A DNA stretch of 64,000 nucleotides from Leifsonia sp. TF02-11 (GCF_017565305.1 NZ_JAGEKP010000005.1:62001-126000), one strand, 5' to 3'. Shown: positions 24,989 to 34,160, counted from the stretch's first letter. The notes: generated by a model from the letters alone, not told the origin. Numbers and translations are program-made.

Positions 24989-26007
24989 CGGTCTGCTCCT
25001 TCGGTCGGGGTGGACGACGGGGTCTCGGCGGCGCTGATCGCGACCGTCTCCGGCATCGGCTCCGGAACGTGACCGCCGCCGCGCTGATCGAAGCCGCGGG
25101 CGAACCGCCGCTCCAGGAAGTGCTGGCCGATCATCATCAGCGACGTGAACGCGAGATACCAGACCGAGGCGACGAGCAGGAGCGGGATCGGGTTCAGCGT
25201 CTCGGCCGAGATGTCCCTGGAGCGCGTGTACAGGTCGAGGCTGAACGGCACCGCGGTGACCAGGGAGGTGGTCTTGAGCATGGAGATGACCTCGTTGCCC
25301 GTCGGCGGGATGATCACGCGCATCGCCTGGGGGAGCACGATCTTGCGCATCATCTGCGACCGGGTGAGGCCGAGCGCCGTGGAGGCCTCCTTCTGGCCCT
25401 GGTCGACCGAGAGGAGGCCGGCCCGCACGATCTCGGCCATGTACGCCGCCTCGTTGAGGGCGAGGCCGAAGACCGCGATCCAGAACACGTCGAACAGGTC
25501 GATGCTCTCGAACACCAGCCAGGGCTGCTGGAACGGGATGCCGATCTCGATGGTCTTGTAGATCGTCGAGAGCAGGCCCCAGAACACGAGCTGCACGTAG
25601 ACCGGCGTGCCGCGGAAGATCCAGATGAAGACTCCGGACGCCCACCGCAGGATCGGGTTGGGGCTCTGCCGCATGACCGCCAGGAGCACGCCGAGCAGCA
25701 CGGCGATCGCCATCGAGAGCACTGTGAGCAGCAGGGTGACGCCCGCGGCCTGCACGATGCGCGGGTCGAAGAGGTACTGGGCGAACGCCGCCCAGTCGTA
25801 CGCCTCGCGCCGACCGGCGTCGATGACGAACAGCACGATGGCCAGGATGATCACCACGCCCGCCACCGCCCGCCAGGGGTGCCGAACGGGCGTCGAGCGG
25901 ATGGCGGGGGCACCGGTCACCGGGTGCAGGCCGGGCTCCCCGGATCGCCGGCGGCCGGCACCACGTGTCGTGGTGCCGGCCTCGGGGGCGCTACTCGGTC
26001 GCGCCAT
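24985..26007 (-). CDS. Polar amino acid ABC transporter permease
   Basis: HisM/GlnP-type permease of 340 residues. After a 45-residue basic N-terminus come about five to six transmembrane helices ([40 protein letters not shown], ...). The EAA loop is [29 protein letters not shown] and the [18 protein letters not shown] signature is present. Only one permease gene is seen, so the channel is probably a homodimer. The N-terminus overlaps the binding-protein gene by 17 bp, which is unusual but leaves the core intact; a later start is possible. Confidence 0.88.
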   Translation of the reverse strand: MARPSSAPEAGTTTRGAGRRRSGEPGLHPVTGAPAIRSTPVRHPWRAVAGVVIILAIVLFVIDAGRREAYDWAAFAQYLFDPRIVQAAGVTLLLTVLSMAIAVLLGVLLAVMRQSPNPILRWASGVFIWIFRGTPVYVQLVFWGLLSTIYKTIEIGIPFQQPWLVFESIDLFDVFWIAVFGLALNEAAYMAEIVRAGLLSVDQGQKEASTALGLTRSQMMRKIVLPQAMRVIIPPTGNEVISMLKTTSLVTAVPFSLDLYTRSRDISAETLNPIPLLLVASVWYLAFTSLMMIGQHFLERRFARGFDQRGGGHVPEPMPETVAISAAETPSSTPTEGADR

Positions 26008-26887
26008 TGATCTGCATGGTGTCGAGCGCGCCGTTCTCGACGCCCCAGTAGCTGAGGATCTTCGTGTAGCTGCCGTCCTTCTGCAGGGCCTGCAGGGCGG
26101 CGAGGATCGCCTGCGCGAACTGCCCGCGGTCCTTCTTCACCGGCGTGCCGGAGAGGAGCGAGTCGTAGATCGGCGAGGTGACGAGCTTGCCCTTGCTGAG
26201 CTTGGCGGCGTACCCGATGACGGGGGAGTCGGCGACCATCGCGTCCGCCCGGCCCAGCGTCACGGCGGCTGTGGCGTCGTCCTGGGTGTCGTAGCCGAGC
26301 TGGTTCGTCTTCGGCTTGCCGGCGGCCTCGCACTTCTTGTCGACCTCGGGCAGGTAGACCAGCGGTGCCGAGCCGCCGTTCTGCACGGCGATCTTGAGGC
26401 CGCAGACATCCAGCTCGTTCGTGATCGGCTTCGCGGCGGGCGAGGCGAACTGGTTGCCTGCCGTGAAGAAGTCGACCATGTCGAGCGTCTCCTCGCGCTT
26501 CTTCGTGTCGTAGTAGCCGCCGAGGCCCATGTCGTACTTCTCGCCAAGGATGCTCGGGACGATGTTGTCGAACTTCGCGACCCGGTAGTCGGTCTTCACG
26601 CCGAGCTTGGCGGCGACCGCGTCGATCAGGTCGATCTCCCAGCCGATGGGGGCGCCGTCCTTGTCCTTGAACTCGTTGGGCGCGTACGTCGGGTCGACGC
26701 CGATGACCAGCTTGCCGGCCTTCTGGATGTCGGCGGGCAGCATCGCGGCGGCGGAGCTGTCCTTGTCCAGCTTCAGGTCGGTCAGCGCGGTCTGCCGGTC
26801 CGCGCTGCCCGCGGCGCCGCTGGAGCAGCCGGTGAGCACGGCGGCGACGGCGGCCACGGCGAGGACGGTGAGGGTGCGGTTTCTCAT
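25991..26887 (-). CDS. Amino acid ABC transporter substrate-binding lipoprotein
   Basis: Type-II periplasmic-binding-fold protein of 298 residues. The signal peptide ends LTGC with Cys21 as lipid anchor. Then come KLVIGVDPTYAPNEFKDKDG, the GWEIDLIDAVAAKLG motif of family-3 solute-binding proteins and MGLGGYYDTKKREETLDMV. The Arg of that segment usually contacts the substrate carboxylate. AAGGAGAC precedes the ATG. It lies downstream of the amidohydrolase gene with a 40-bp gap, so the four genes likely share the promoter region at 28.6 kb. Confidence 0.9.
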   Translation of the reverse strand: MRNRTLTVLAVAAVAAVLTGCSSGAAGSADRQTALTDLKLDKDSSAAAMLPADIQKAGKLVIGVDPTYAPNEFKDKDGAPIGWEIDLIDAVAAKLGVKTDYRVAKFDNIVPSILGEKYDMGLGGYYDTKKREETLDMVDFFTAGNQFASPAAKPITNELDVCGLKIAVQNGGSAPLVYLPEVDKKCEAAGKPKTNQLGYDTQDDATAAVTLGRADAMVADSPVIGYAAKLSKGKLVTSPIYDSLLSGTPVKKDRGQFAQAILAALQALQKDGSYTKILSYWGVENGALDTMQINGATE

Positions 26888-26927
26888 GGTGCGTCTCCTT
26901 GGGGTGTGCTGTGCGGGGGTGCGACCG

Positions 26928-28595
26928 TCAGCTCGCGACGGGGGCGGCCGTGTAGACGGACTCCCCGGCGACGAAGGTCTCGATGGTGCGGGTGTCGGCG
27001 ATGGTGTCCGCAGGGTGGGCGAACGGGTCGCGGTCGACGACGGCCAGGTCGGCCCAGGCGCCCACCGCGATCGACCCGGTCAGGTCGTCGCGGCCGTTGA
27101 TGCGTGCGGCGCCGCTGGTGTAGGCGCGCAGGGCGTCGGCGAGGCGGAGGCTCTCGCCGGGAAGGAAGGCCTCCGGATTGTGGTCGGGGTGCCAGTCGGG
27201 CAGCCGGCGGTTGACCGCCACGTGGATGCCGAGCCACGGGTCCGGGCTGGTGACGGGCCAGTCCGACCCGGCGCACAGGTGTGCGCCGCTGGCCAGGAGC
27301 GAGCCGAACGGGTATTGGGTGGTCGTGCGCTCAGCTCCCAGCAGCGGGACGTTCAGCTCGACCATCTGAGGGTCGTAGCAGGCCCACAGCGCTTGGATGT
27401 TCGCGGCGACGCCGAGCGCGGCGAACCGCGGGTGGTCGTCGGGGTGCACCACCTGGAGGTGGGCGATGTGGTGGGTGATCCCGCTCTCGCCGTTGGTCGC
27501 GCGGGCGGCGGCGACCGCGTCGAGCGACTCCCGCACCCCGCGGTCTCCGATCGCGTGGAAGTGCACCTGGAAGCCGAGGGCGTCGAGCCGGGTCACGTAG
27601 TCGGCCAGCAGGTCGGGGTCGACGAACGAGATTCCGTCGTCGTGCGCCTCGCCGGGACCGCAGCGGTGCACATACGGCTCGATCATGGCCGCTGTGCGGT
27701 TCTCGACGATCCCGTCCTGCATCACCTTGACGGTGCTGACCCGGAACCATTCGTCCTGGAACCGCTCGCGGAGTTCCTGGATGCGCGCGATCTGCTCGGC
27801 GCCGCGCTCCCGCTCCCACCAGATCGCCCCGTTCACCCGTGCCTTCAGCGCGCGGTCGTCCATCGCGCGCTGGTAGGCGTCGATGATCCCGGAGGAGTGG
27901 TTGCCGTAGTCGCCGATCAGCGCGTCCTGCCACCCGGTGATCCCGAAGGAGTGCAGGTGTCGCTGGGCCTCCAGCAGGCCGGCGTACTGCTCGTCGGCGG
28001 TCGGGCTGGGGGCGAGGCGGAGGGCGAGCATCCTGGCTCCCTCGTGCAGGGTGCCCGTGGGCGTGCCGTCGGCGTCGCGCTCGATCCGGCCGTCGACCGG
28101 GTCGGGAGTGTCGCGGTCGATGCCGGCGCGGCGGAGCGCCTCGGAGTTGACCCACGCGCTGTGGTGGTCGCGGTTGGACATCACGATCGGGCGGTCGGCG
28201 CAGATGGCGTCGAGGTCGGCGGCGAGCGGTGCGCCGCCGGGGAACGCGGCCTGCTGCCAGCCGCCGCCGACGATCCACTCGCGGTCGGGCTGGGCCGCCG
28301 CGTACGCCGCGATCATGCGCAGGTAGTCCTCGCGCGTCCAGCCGGAGGAGAGGTCGCAGTTCAAGCGCTCGACGCCCGCCTCGACCGGGTGCACGTGGGA
28401 GTCGATCAGTCCGGGGAGCAGAAGCCGCCCGGCGAGGTCGACGATCCTGGTGTGTTCGCCGATGCGGCCGGCCACGTCGGCTCCGAGGGCGGCGATGCGC
28501 CCTTCGGCGACGCCGACATCGACGCGCGAGGGGGTGTCGGACACCCCGTCGAACACCATGCCGTCCACGAATGCGAGGTCGAGCTCCTGTGCCAC
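26928..28595 (-). CDS. Amidohydrolase family 3 metal-dependent hydrolase (YtcJ-like)
   Basis: Predicted zinc or iron hydrolase of 555 residues acting on an amide or cyclic amide. The N-terminal beta-sandwich runs into the barrel with metal motif PGLIDSHVHPVEAG (HxH). Further ligand segments are SNRDHHSAWVNS, VQFHAIGDR-like QVHFHAIGDRGV, THHIAHLQVV and the terminal metal Asp in CAGSDWPV. It closes with FVAGESVYTA. Placed first in a unit with an amino-acid importer and opposite a LacI regulator: an inducible uptake and hydrolysis system is inferred. The substrate is unknown. Confidence 0.87.
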   Translation of the reverse strand: MAQELDLAFVDGMVFDGVSDTPSRVDVGVAEGRIAALGADVAGRIGEHTRIVDLAGRLLLPGLIDSHVHPVEAGVERLNCDLSSGWTREDYLRMIAAYAAAQPDREWIVGGGWQQAAFPGGAPLAADLDAICADRPIVMSNRDHHSAWVNSEALRRAGIDRDTPDPVDGRIERDADGTPTGTLHEGARMLALRLAPSPTADEQYAGLLEAQRHLHSFGITGWQDALIGDYGNHSSGIIDAYQRAMDDRALKARVNGAIWWERERGAEQIARIQELRERFQDEWFRVSTVKVMQDGIVENRTAAMIEPYVHRCGPGEAHDDGISFVDPDLLADYVTRLDALGFQVHFHAIGDRGVRESLDAVAAARATNGESGITHHIAHLQVVHPDDHPRFAALGVAANIQALWACYDPQMVELNVPLLGAERTTTQYPFGSLLASGAHLCAGSDWPVTSPDPWLGIHVAVNRRLPDWHPDHNPEAFLPGESLRLADALRAYTSGAARINGRDDLTGSIAVGAWADLAVVDRDPFAHPADTIADTRTIETFVAGESVYTAAPVAS

Positions 28596-28664
28596 GTGCC
28601 ACCCGTCTGTTTCGTCGCCGCGGCTGTGCGGCGAGGGGGAATCCGTTCGGTCGAAACCAAACTC

Positions 28665-28706
28665 AATCGATTAAGAACTTGATCGATTAATCTGGGACTA
28701 TACAAT
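28665..28706. promoter_or_regulatory. Twin operators and promoter of the LacI regulator
   Basis: AATCGATTAA occurs at 28665-28674 and GATCGATTAA at 28681-28690, a 16-bp direct spacing, each centred on the palindrome ATCGAT with the central CG step typical of LacI-family sites. The second site overlaps a -35 TTGATC (28679-28684), followed after 16 bp by -10 TACAAT (28701-28706) for the regulator gene. This layout predicts autorepression plus control of the divergent amidohydrolase unit. Confidence 0.65.
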
Positions 28707-28756
28707 GCGATGAAGCCGCGACGCAACGCGGCGGGATGCGGACGAGAGGAGCGCGG

Positions 28757-29743
28757 ATGCCGACCACGACGCTGGCCGACATCGCCGAGCGCGCCGGCAT
28801 CTCCGTGGCAGCGGCCTCCCTCGCCCTCAACGGCAAGAAGGGGGTGTCCGAGGACACCCGCGCGCGGGTCCTCGCCATCGCCAAGGCCTCCGGCTACCGC
28901 ATCAATCGGCTCGGACGCGCGCTGCGCCAATCCCGCGCCGGCGCCGTCGGGCTCTACCTGCCCGAGTCGGCCGTGCACTTCGGCTACTACACCGAGACCA
29001 CGCTCGGCCTCACCGAACGGCTGCACGCGGCCGACCTCTCGCTCCTGATCGTCCCCAGCACGCCGACGAGCCCGCGCATCGAATCCTTCCCTCCGGTGGA
29101 CGGTTTCATCCTGATCGAGCCGCACGCCGACGACGAAGGCGCCGCGATGATCCTCGGCCAAGACCTGCCCGTGGTGACCGGTGACTCCCCGCCGCCCGGG
29201 TTCCCCGACCCGTGGGGGATCGTCGAGTCGCCCAACACCCGGACCACCCGCGAGGTGCTCGACCGCTTCACCGACCACGGCGCGGAGGCGCCGGGGCTTC
29301 TACTGGTCGAGCAGGTCTCCGCGTGGGCGCAGGAGCTCGAGGCTGCCTATCGCGCCTGGTGCGCGGAACGGAGGCGGGAGCCGCGCGTGCTCTTGACGAC
29401 CATCCACGAGGAGAACGCGACGCTCGCGCGCCGGCTCTCCGAGTGGACGGACGCGGAGGGCGTCGATGCGATCCTGGTCGGCGCCGACGGCGTCGCGGTC
29501 CGCATCGCCGGGCTGCTGCGCACGCTGGGTCTGCGGCCGGGAGCGGACATCAAGCTGGTGTCAGGGGTGGACAGCCTGATCATGGAGTTCCACACCCCGC
29601 CGATCACCGCCGTCGACCTCCAGCCCCGCGAGTTCGGGCGGGCCTGCGGCGAGCTCCTGCTCGAGCTGATGGACCAGGACCGCCCGGCCGAGACGGTGCG
29701 CCGCGGAGTGGACGCGGTGCTCCGGGTGCGCGACTCCGGCTGA
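28757..29743 (+). CDS. LacI-family transcriptional regulator
   Basis: 328-residue repressor. Residues ~3-50 form the LacI helix-turn-helix and hinge (TTLADIAERAGISVAAASLAL ... VLAIAKASGYRIN). The rest is a periplasmic-binding-like effector domain (AGAVGLYLPESAVHFGY, DGFILIEPHADDE, VDAILVGADGVAVRIAGLL), shorter than the classic and with weak similarity to sugar binders. ATG 28757 has GAGAGGAG upstream. It faces the amidohydrolase/ABC unit across the twin ATCGAT operators. The inducer probably derives from that pathway. Confidence 0.9.
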   Translation: MPTTTLADIAERAGISVAAASLALNGKKGVSEDTRARVLAIAKASGYRINRLGRALRQSRAGAVGLYLPESAVHFGYYTETTLGLTERLHAADLSLLIVPSTPTSPRIESFPPVDGFILIEPHADDEGAAMILGQDLPVVTGDSPPPGFPDPWGIVESPNTRTTREVLDRFTDHGAEAPGLLLVEQVSAWAQELEAAYRAWCAERRREPRVLLTTIHEENATLARRLSEWTDAEGVDAILVGADGVAVRIAGLLRTLGLRPGADIKLVSGVDSLIMEFHTPPITAVDLQPREFGRACGELLLELMDQDRPAETVRRGVDAVLRVRDSG

Positions 29744-29770
29744 GTCGGCGACGTCGAAGGCAGGGCCGGC

Positions 29771-30238
29771 TTAGCTGGAGATCCCCGAGGTCGACATGCT
29801 GTGGCCCATGAGCGAGAAGAACAGCGTGAACCAGATGATGACGAACAGCACGCCGGCGGCGATGCCGACGTAGCCGATGATCAGACCGGCCAGTGCCAGA
29901 CCGCGCCCGTTCTCGCCGGTGCGCTTGATCTGCGCCAGCGCGATGTGACCGGTGATGACGGCGGCGAGGCTCACGAAGAACGCCGACACCAGCGAGATGA
30001 TCGCCAGAACGTTCGTCCGCGGCTCCGGAGCGTAGGCGTACGGGTACGGGGAGCCCGGCTGCGTGCCGTACGGCTGCGCGCCGTACTGCGGCTGCGTTCC
30101 GTAGGGCTGCTGGGTGCCGTAGGGCTGCTGCGCGCCGTACTGCGGCTGGGCGGGCTGCTGCACGTCGTACTGCGGCTGGGCGGGCTGCTGCTGGGCGGGC
30201 TGCTGCTCCGGGTACGCGGGCTGTTCGGGATTCGACAT
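29771..30238 (-). CDS. DUF4190 membrane protein with Q/P/Y-rich N-terminus
   Basis: 155-residue membrane protein. The first ~70 residues are low complexity, built from repeats such as QPQYGAQQPYGTQQPYGTQ. They are followed by the DUF4190 core: TM1 VLAIISLVSAFFVSLAAVITGHIAL, the conserved IALAQIKRTGENGRGLALAGLIIGY loop and TM2 GIAAGVLFVIIWFTLFFSL. Such proteins are common in actinobacteria and have no defined role. The repeated Tyr/Gln tail may be disordered or multivalent. GAGGAGC precedes the ATG. Confidence 0.8.
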   Translation of the reverse strand: MSNPEQPAYPEQQPAQQQPAQPQYDVQQPAQPQYGAQQPYGTQQPYGTQPQYGAQPYGTQPGSPYPYAYAPEPRTNVLAIISLVSAFFVSLAAVITGHIALAQIKRTGENGRGLALAGLIIGYVGIAAGVLFVIIWFTLFFSLMGHSMSTSGISS

Positions 30239-30314
30239 GGGGCTCCTCGTTCTGGTTACTCAGAGCGTAGCGGAGCGGCGCAGGGCCAGCGGTCTGGCGA
30301 CGATTGCCGTGCGG

Positions 30315-31619
30315 TCAGACCTTCGACCGCCAGTCGTCCTCGTCGTCCTCGTCGTCATCGAGTCCGGCGGCGCTGCGGATCACCGGAATGCTCATCGTCT
30401 CGGTGGGCGGGCCGACGACGGTGGCCTCGTCGCGGCGGTGTCGGAGGATGTCGTTGATGTACGACGTGAGCGCCTCCGCCAACGGCACGTCGCGGCCTTC
30501 GCGCTGCGACATGAACCAGCGGTGCTCGAGCAGCTGGTGGAAGACTTCGGCGGGCTCCAGCTTGCCTTTCAGCTCGGCGGGGATCGCGCGGACCACGGGT
30601 TCGAAGACGCGCAGGAGCCACTCGTGGGCCATGGCCTCCTCGTCGAGCCCGCGCTTGCCGAGGGTCGCCGAGTAGGAGTCGAGGTCGTTCAGGAGGCGCC
30701 GGGCCTGGTTCTCGCCGGTGTCGAGGCCGGTCAGGCGCAGCAGGCGTCGCTGGTGGTGCCCGGCGTCGACGACCTTCGGCTGGATGCGGACGGTCGTTCC
30801 CTCGTCGGAGGTCTTGATCGCGAGCTCCTCGATGTCGAAGCCGAGCTCGTTCAGGCGTTCGACGCGCTGGCTGATCCGCCAGCGCTCCGACGACGAGAAC
30901 GACTCGCTGCCGGTGAGCTCCTTCCAGAGCGACCGGTAGGCGGCGACGATCCCGTTGGACACCTTGATCGGGTCGAGCTCTTCGTCGACGCGGCCGCCGG
31001 CCTCCAGGTCCATCAGCTCGCCGGCGATGTTGACCCGCGCGATCTCGAGGTCGTTCTCACGCTGCCCGTTGGAGAGGCCGTCGTAGAGCTGACCGGTCTC
31101 GGCATCGACGAGGTAGGCGGCGAACGCACCGGCGTCACGCCGGAACAGCGTGTTGGAGAGCGACACGTCGCCCCAGAAGAACCCCACGATGTGCAGGCGC
31201 ACGAGCAGCACGGCGAGGGCGTCGACGAGACGGGTCGCGGTGTCGGGCCGCAGCGTCTGCGAGAACAGTGCGCGGTAGGGGAGGGAGAACTTGAGGTGCC
31301 GGGTGACCAGGGCGGCGTTCAGCGGGTCGCCGTTGTCGTCGGTGCGGTTCTTGATGACCGCGACCGGGTCGACGCACGGCACGTCGAGGCGCTGGAGGGT
31401 GCGCAGCATCTCATACTCGCGCTGCGCCATCTCCGCGGTCGTCTCCTTGATGGCGATGACGTAGCCGGAGAGGTTCGCGAAGCGCACGAGGTGACGGCTG
31501 ATGCCCTTCGGCAGCAGCGCGATGTGCTCGTTCGACCACTGCTCCAGCGGGATGTTCCACGGGAGATCGAGCAGAGCGGGATCGACGGTCGCCGCAGTGA
31601 TGTTGACAGAGCCGGCCAT
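30315..31619 (-). CDS. DUF4032 protein with kinase-like fold
   Basis: Cytoplasmic protein of 434 residues. The N-terminal half has features of the protein-kinase-like superfamily: VIAIKETTAEMAQREYEMLR (Lys and Glu), LLVRLHIVGFFWGDVSLSNTLFR (catalytic-loop-like GDxxxxN) and AYLVDAETGQL (metal Asp). The C-terminal half is the DUF4032 region (FEPVVRAIPAELKGKLEPAEVFHQLLEHRWFMS). The extreme C-terminus is strongly acidic (DDDEDDEDDW). ATG 31619 is preferred over an upstream start because GGAGGCT lies before it. Its role is unknown; it is transcribed after msiK across a hairpin. Confidence 0.8.
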   Translation of the reverse strand: MAGSVNITAATVDPALLDLPWNIPLEQWSNEHIALLPKGISRHLVRFANLSGYVIAIKETTAEMAQREYEMLRTLQRLDVPCVDPVAVIKNRTDDNGDPLNAALVTRHLKFSLPYRALFSQTLRPDTATRLVDALAVLLVRLHIVGFFWGDVSLSNTLFRRDAGAFAAYLVDAETGQLYDGLSNGQRENDLEIARVNIAGELMDLEAGGRVDEELDPIKVSNGIVAAYRSLWKELTGSESFSSSERWRISQRVERLNELGFDIEELAIKTSDEGTTVRIQPKVVDAGHHQRRLLRLTGLDTGENQARRLLNDLDSYSATLGKRGLDEEAMAHEWLLRVFEPVVRAIPAELKGKLEPAEVFHQLLEHRWFMSQREGRDVPLAEALTSYINDILRHRRDEATVVGPPTETMSIPVIRSAAGLDDDEDDEDDWRSKV

Positions 31620-31652
31620 GACAGAGCCTCCAGGAACAGGTGGTGCGGAAAC

Positions 31653-31690
31653 CACTCTGCCGCAGCCCGAGACCGGACTGCGGCAGAGTG
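31653..31690 (-). terminator. Terminator after the msiK-type gene
   Basis: A perfect 13-bp stem (31653-31665 with 31678-31690, CACTCTGCCGCAG) with a 12-base loop lies just after the ATPase stop. An outer CAGGAACA/TGTTCCTG pair (31631-31638, 31697-31704) can lengthen it. It separates msiK from the DUF4032 gene. Confidence 0.8.
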
Positions 31691-31709
31691 AGGGATTGTT
31701 CCTGCGACC

Positions 31710-32804
31710 TCAGTCGACGACCGCGCCGCCGAGACGCTCGCCCGACTCCGCGTGGAACAGGTGGACGTGGCCCGGCTTCGGGGTGATGTAGACGGTGTCA
31801 CCAGCGTTCGGGTGCACCCGGCCATCGACGCGGCCGACGATGTCGGTGCGCTTGCCGTCGACCTCCGAGTGGCCGTAGAGGTAGCCGTCGGCGCCGAGCT
31901 CCTCGACGAGGTCGACGGCGACCTTCAGGCCGCCGCTCTCGGCGGTGGAGACGACGACGTCCTCCGGGCGGACACCGATGGTGACGGTGTTGCCGGCGTT
32001 GGCGAGCACGTCGCGCTCGACCGGGACGACCGTGGTGCCGAACTTGATGCCGCCGTCGGTGACGTCTGCGGTGAACAGGTTCATGGCGGGGGAGCCGATG
32101 AAGCCGGCGACGAAGACGTTCTTCGGCTGCGCGTAGAGGTCGCGGGGGGTGCCGACCTGCTGCAGGACGCCGTCCTTGAGGACCGCGATGCGGTCGCCCA
32201 TGGTGAGCGCCTCGGTCTGGTCGTGGGTGACGTAGACGGTGGTGACGCCCAGGCGGCGGGTGAGCGAGGCGATCTGGGTGCGGGTCTGCACGCGGAGCTT
32301 GGCGTCGAGGTTCGACAGCGGCTCGTCCATGAGGAACACCTGGGGGGAGCGGACGATCGCGCGGCCCATGGCGACGCGCTGACGCTGACCACCGGAGAGG
32401 GCCTTGGGCTTGCGGCCGAGGTAGGGCTCGAGGTCGAGCAGCTTGGCGGCCTCCAGGACGCGGGAGGCGCGCTCCTCCTTGCCAACGCCGGCGATCTTGA
32501 GCGCGAAGCCCATGTTCTCGGCGACGGTCATGTGCGGGTAGAGCGCGTAGTTCTGGAACACCATCGCGATGTCGCGGTCCTTCGGGGGCACGTCGGTGAC
32601 GTTGCGCTCGCCGATGAAGATGTTGCCGTCGTTGACCTCTTCGAGGCCGGCGAGCATGCGCAGCGAGGTGGACTTGCCGCAGCCGGAGGGGCCGACGAGG
32701 ACGAGGAACTCGCCGTCTGCGATGTCGAGGTCGAGAGCGTCGACCGCGGGGCGGGTGGAACCCGGATAGAGCCGGGTCGCCTTGTCATAAGTGACAGTCG
32801 CCAT
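31710..32804 (-). CDS. msiK: Sugar ABC transporter ATPase, MsiK/UgpC type
   Basis: ATPase of 364 residues of the MalK class. Walker [21 protein letters not shown]-loop MVFQNYALYPHMTVAEN, signature LSGGQRQRVAMGRAIVR, Walker B VFLMDEPLSNLD and switch YVTHDQTEALTMGD are all present. The C-terminal ~130 residues form the OB-fold/TOBE regulatory domain (TIGVRPEDVV). No permease or binding-protein gene is adjacent. That is typical of MsiK, a shared ATPase energising several carbohydrate importers in actinobacteria. Its mRNA appears to have a structured leader. Confidence 0.92.
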   Translation of the reverse strand: MATVTYDKATRLYPGSTRPAVDALDLDIADGEFLVLVGPSGCGKSTSLRMLAGLEEVNDGNIFIGERNVTDVPPKDRDIAMVFQNYALYPHMTVAENMGFALKIAGVGKEERASRVLEAAKLLDLEPYLGRKPKALSGGQRQRVAMGRAIVRSPQVFLMDEPLSNLDAKLRVQTRTQIASLTRRLGVTTVYVTHDQTEALTMGDRIAVLKDGVLQQVGTPRDLYAQPKNVFVAGFIGSPAMNLFTADVTDGGIKFGTTVVPVERDVLANAGNTVTIGVRPEDVVVSTAESGGLKVAVDLVEELGADGYLYGHSEVDGKRTDIVGRVDGRVHPNAGDTVYITPKPGHVHLFHAESGERLGGAVVD

Positions 32805-32823
32805 TTTTCTTTTGTCTCCTTCA

Positions 32824-32911
32824 CCGGCAGGTACGTGCCGGACGATCCGTTGTGAATGGAATAGACGTGGCGTCGACGTCCAGGGGCGTCGATGCCACGA
32901 CCCCCATAGTA
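32824..32911 (-). promoter_or_regulatory. Promoter and structured leader of msiK
   Basis: On the minus strand, -10 TACTAT is at 32911-32906. Six bases later the transcript would start at 32899, which is exactly the first base of a 13-bp stem with one A-C mismatch (32899-32887 with 32878-32866). A second hairpin CCGGCA/TGCCGG (32841-32836 with 32829-32824) sits just before the GAAGGAGAC ribosome site. A conserved actinobacterial 'msiK' leader RNA has been described; whether this is that motif needs a covariance search. Confidence 0.55.
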
Positions 32912-33134
32912 AGGCATCCCGAGGGTGCCCTCGACCACCTGCCGGCGGAGGCCGCCGGCCCGCGCTCGGGGGGCGGCGTGGAGGTGGTGTTCGGAACTCC
33001 GACGGCCTATGTCTGGTCTATTCCCAGACTGCCGGAATACGATCGTCCGGTTGCGTCTAGCTCACGCACGTCCCGCTGATGCGTCCCCCCGCGCTCAGCG
33101 CCGCCTACCCCGAGAGCCGATTCGCCTGAGGATT

Positions 33135-34043
33135 ATGAGTTCCATGACCGACCCCGACGAGAGCCGCAACGGCGACGTCCGCGCGGCTGCCAGGGAGAAA
33201 GCCCGACAGCTCCGCACGAGCCAGCAGCGCAGAGACCGCAGGAACAAGACCCTCCTCTCCGGCGGCATCGTCGTCGGAGTCCTCGCCATCGCCGCCATCG
33301 TCGCCGTGGTGATCATGGGCGCCATCCGCCCGACCGTGCCCGGCCCGAAGAACATGGCCAGCGACGGCGTCGTCGTCGGGTCCGGCCTCACGGTCAAGGC
33401 GACTCCGGCGCTCGCCGCCGACGCGAAGCCCATCGCCAGCCCCGCCGATCCGACGGGCAGCACCGTCGACATCCGCATCTACGCGGACTACCTGTGCAAG
33501 CTGTGCGGCCAGTTCCAGCGCACGAACCTCAAGCAGCTGGAGCCGCTGGTGAAGAACGGCGCCGTGACGGTGGAGATGCACCCCGTCGCCATCTACACCA
33601 GTCACTCGGCGGGCACCCGCTACTCGCTGCGCGCGGCGAACGCGGCGGCCTGTGTCGCCAACTACTCGCCGAAGGCCTTCTGGGCGTTCAACGAGGCCCT
33701 GTTCACGGACCAGCCGGCCGAGGGCGGCCCCGGGCTGAGCGACCAGGAGCTCAAGAAGCGCGCCGCGTCCGCCGGCGCGTCCGTGTCGGACGTGAACCCG
33801 TGTATCGACGACGGGCGCTTCAAGACCTGGGTCGGCACGGCGAGCGACCGCGCTCTGAGCGGTCCCATCCCGAACTCCGACGTGAGGAAGATGACGAACG
33901 CACTGCTCGTGCTGGTGAACGGCAAGCCGTACACCGGCTCGCTCACCAACGCGGACGACTTCAAGGCGTTCGTGCTGCAGGCGCAGGGCGACGAGTACTC
34001 GTCGACGTCCACTCCGACCCCCTCGCCGAGCGCGGGCAGCTGA
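33135..34043 (+). CDS. DsbA-family thioredoxin-fold membrane protein
   Basis: Membrane-anchored, extracytoplasmic oxidoreductase-like protein of 302 residues. A basic cytoplasmic tail (REKARQLRTSQQRRDRRNK) precedes one helix (GGIVVGVLAIAAIVAVVIMGA, ~44-64). Outside lies a DsbA-like domain with active site DYLCKLCGQF (CKLC), VEMHPVAIY and LVNGKPYTGSL (the cis-Pro loop). It ends in an S/T/P tail. Homologues assist disulfide formation in exported proteins. The start may be ATG 33135 or ATG 33144 (the latter 7 nt after GATTAT). It is divergent from msiK. Confidence 0.85.
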   Translation: MSSMTDPDESRNGDVRAAAREKARQLRTSQQRRDRRNKTLLSGGIVVGVLAIAAIVAVVIMGAIRPTVPGPKNMASDGVVVGSGLTVKATPALAADAKPIASPADPTGSTVDIRIYADYLCKLCGQFQRTNLKQLEPLVKNGAVTVEMHPVAIYTSHSAGTRYSLRAANAAACVANYSPKAFWAFNEALFTDQPAEGGPGLSDQELKKRAASAGASVSDVNPCIDDGRFKTWVGTASDRALSGPIPNSDVRKMTNALLVLVNGKPYTGSLTNADDFKAFVLQAQGDEYSSTSTPTPSPSAGS

Positions 34044-34084
34044 CCGCCGTCCCCTAGGATGGTTCGCGACGGGCTCCCGTCGTC

Positions 34085-34160
34085 GCCGACTTAGCTCAGC
34101 TGGTAGAGCACTCGCCTTGTAAGCGAGCGGTCGCGGGTTCGAACCCCGCAGTCGGCTCCA
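34085..34160 (+). tRNA. tRNA-Thr (anticodon TGT)
   Basis: Complete cloverleaf: acceptor GCCGACT with AGTCGGC, D-arm AGCTCAGCTGGTAGAGC, anticodon loop CTTGTAA with anticodon TGT, T-arm GCGGGTTCGAACCCCGC, and an encoded CCA at 34158-34160. Confidence 0.96.
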
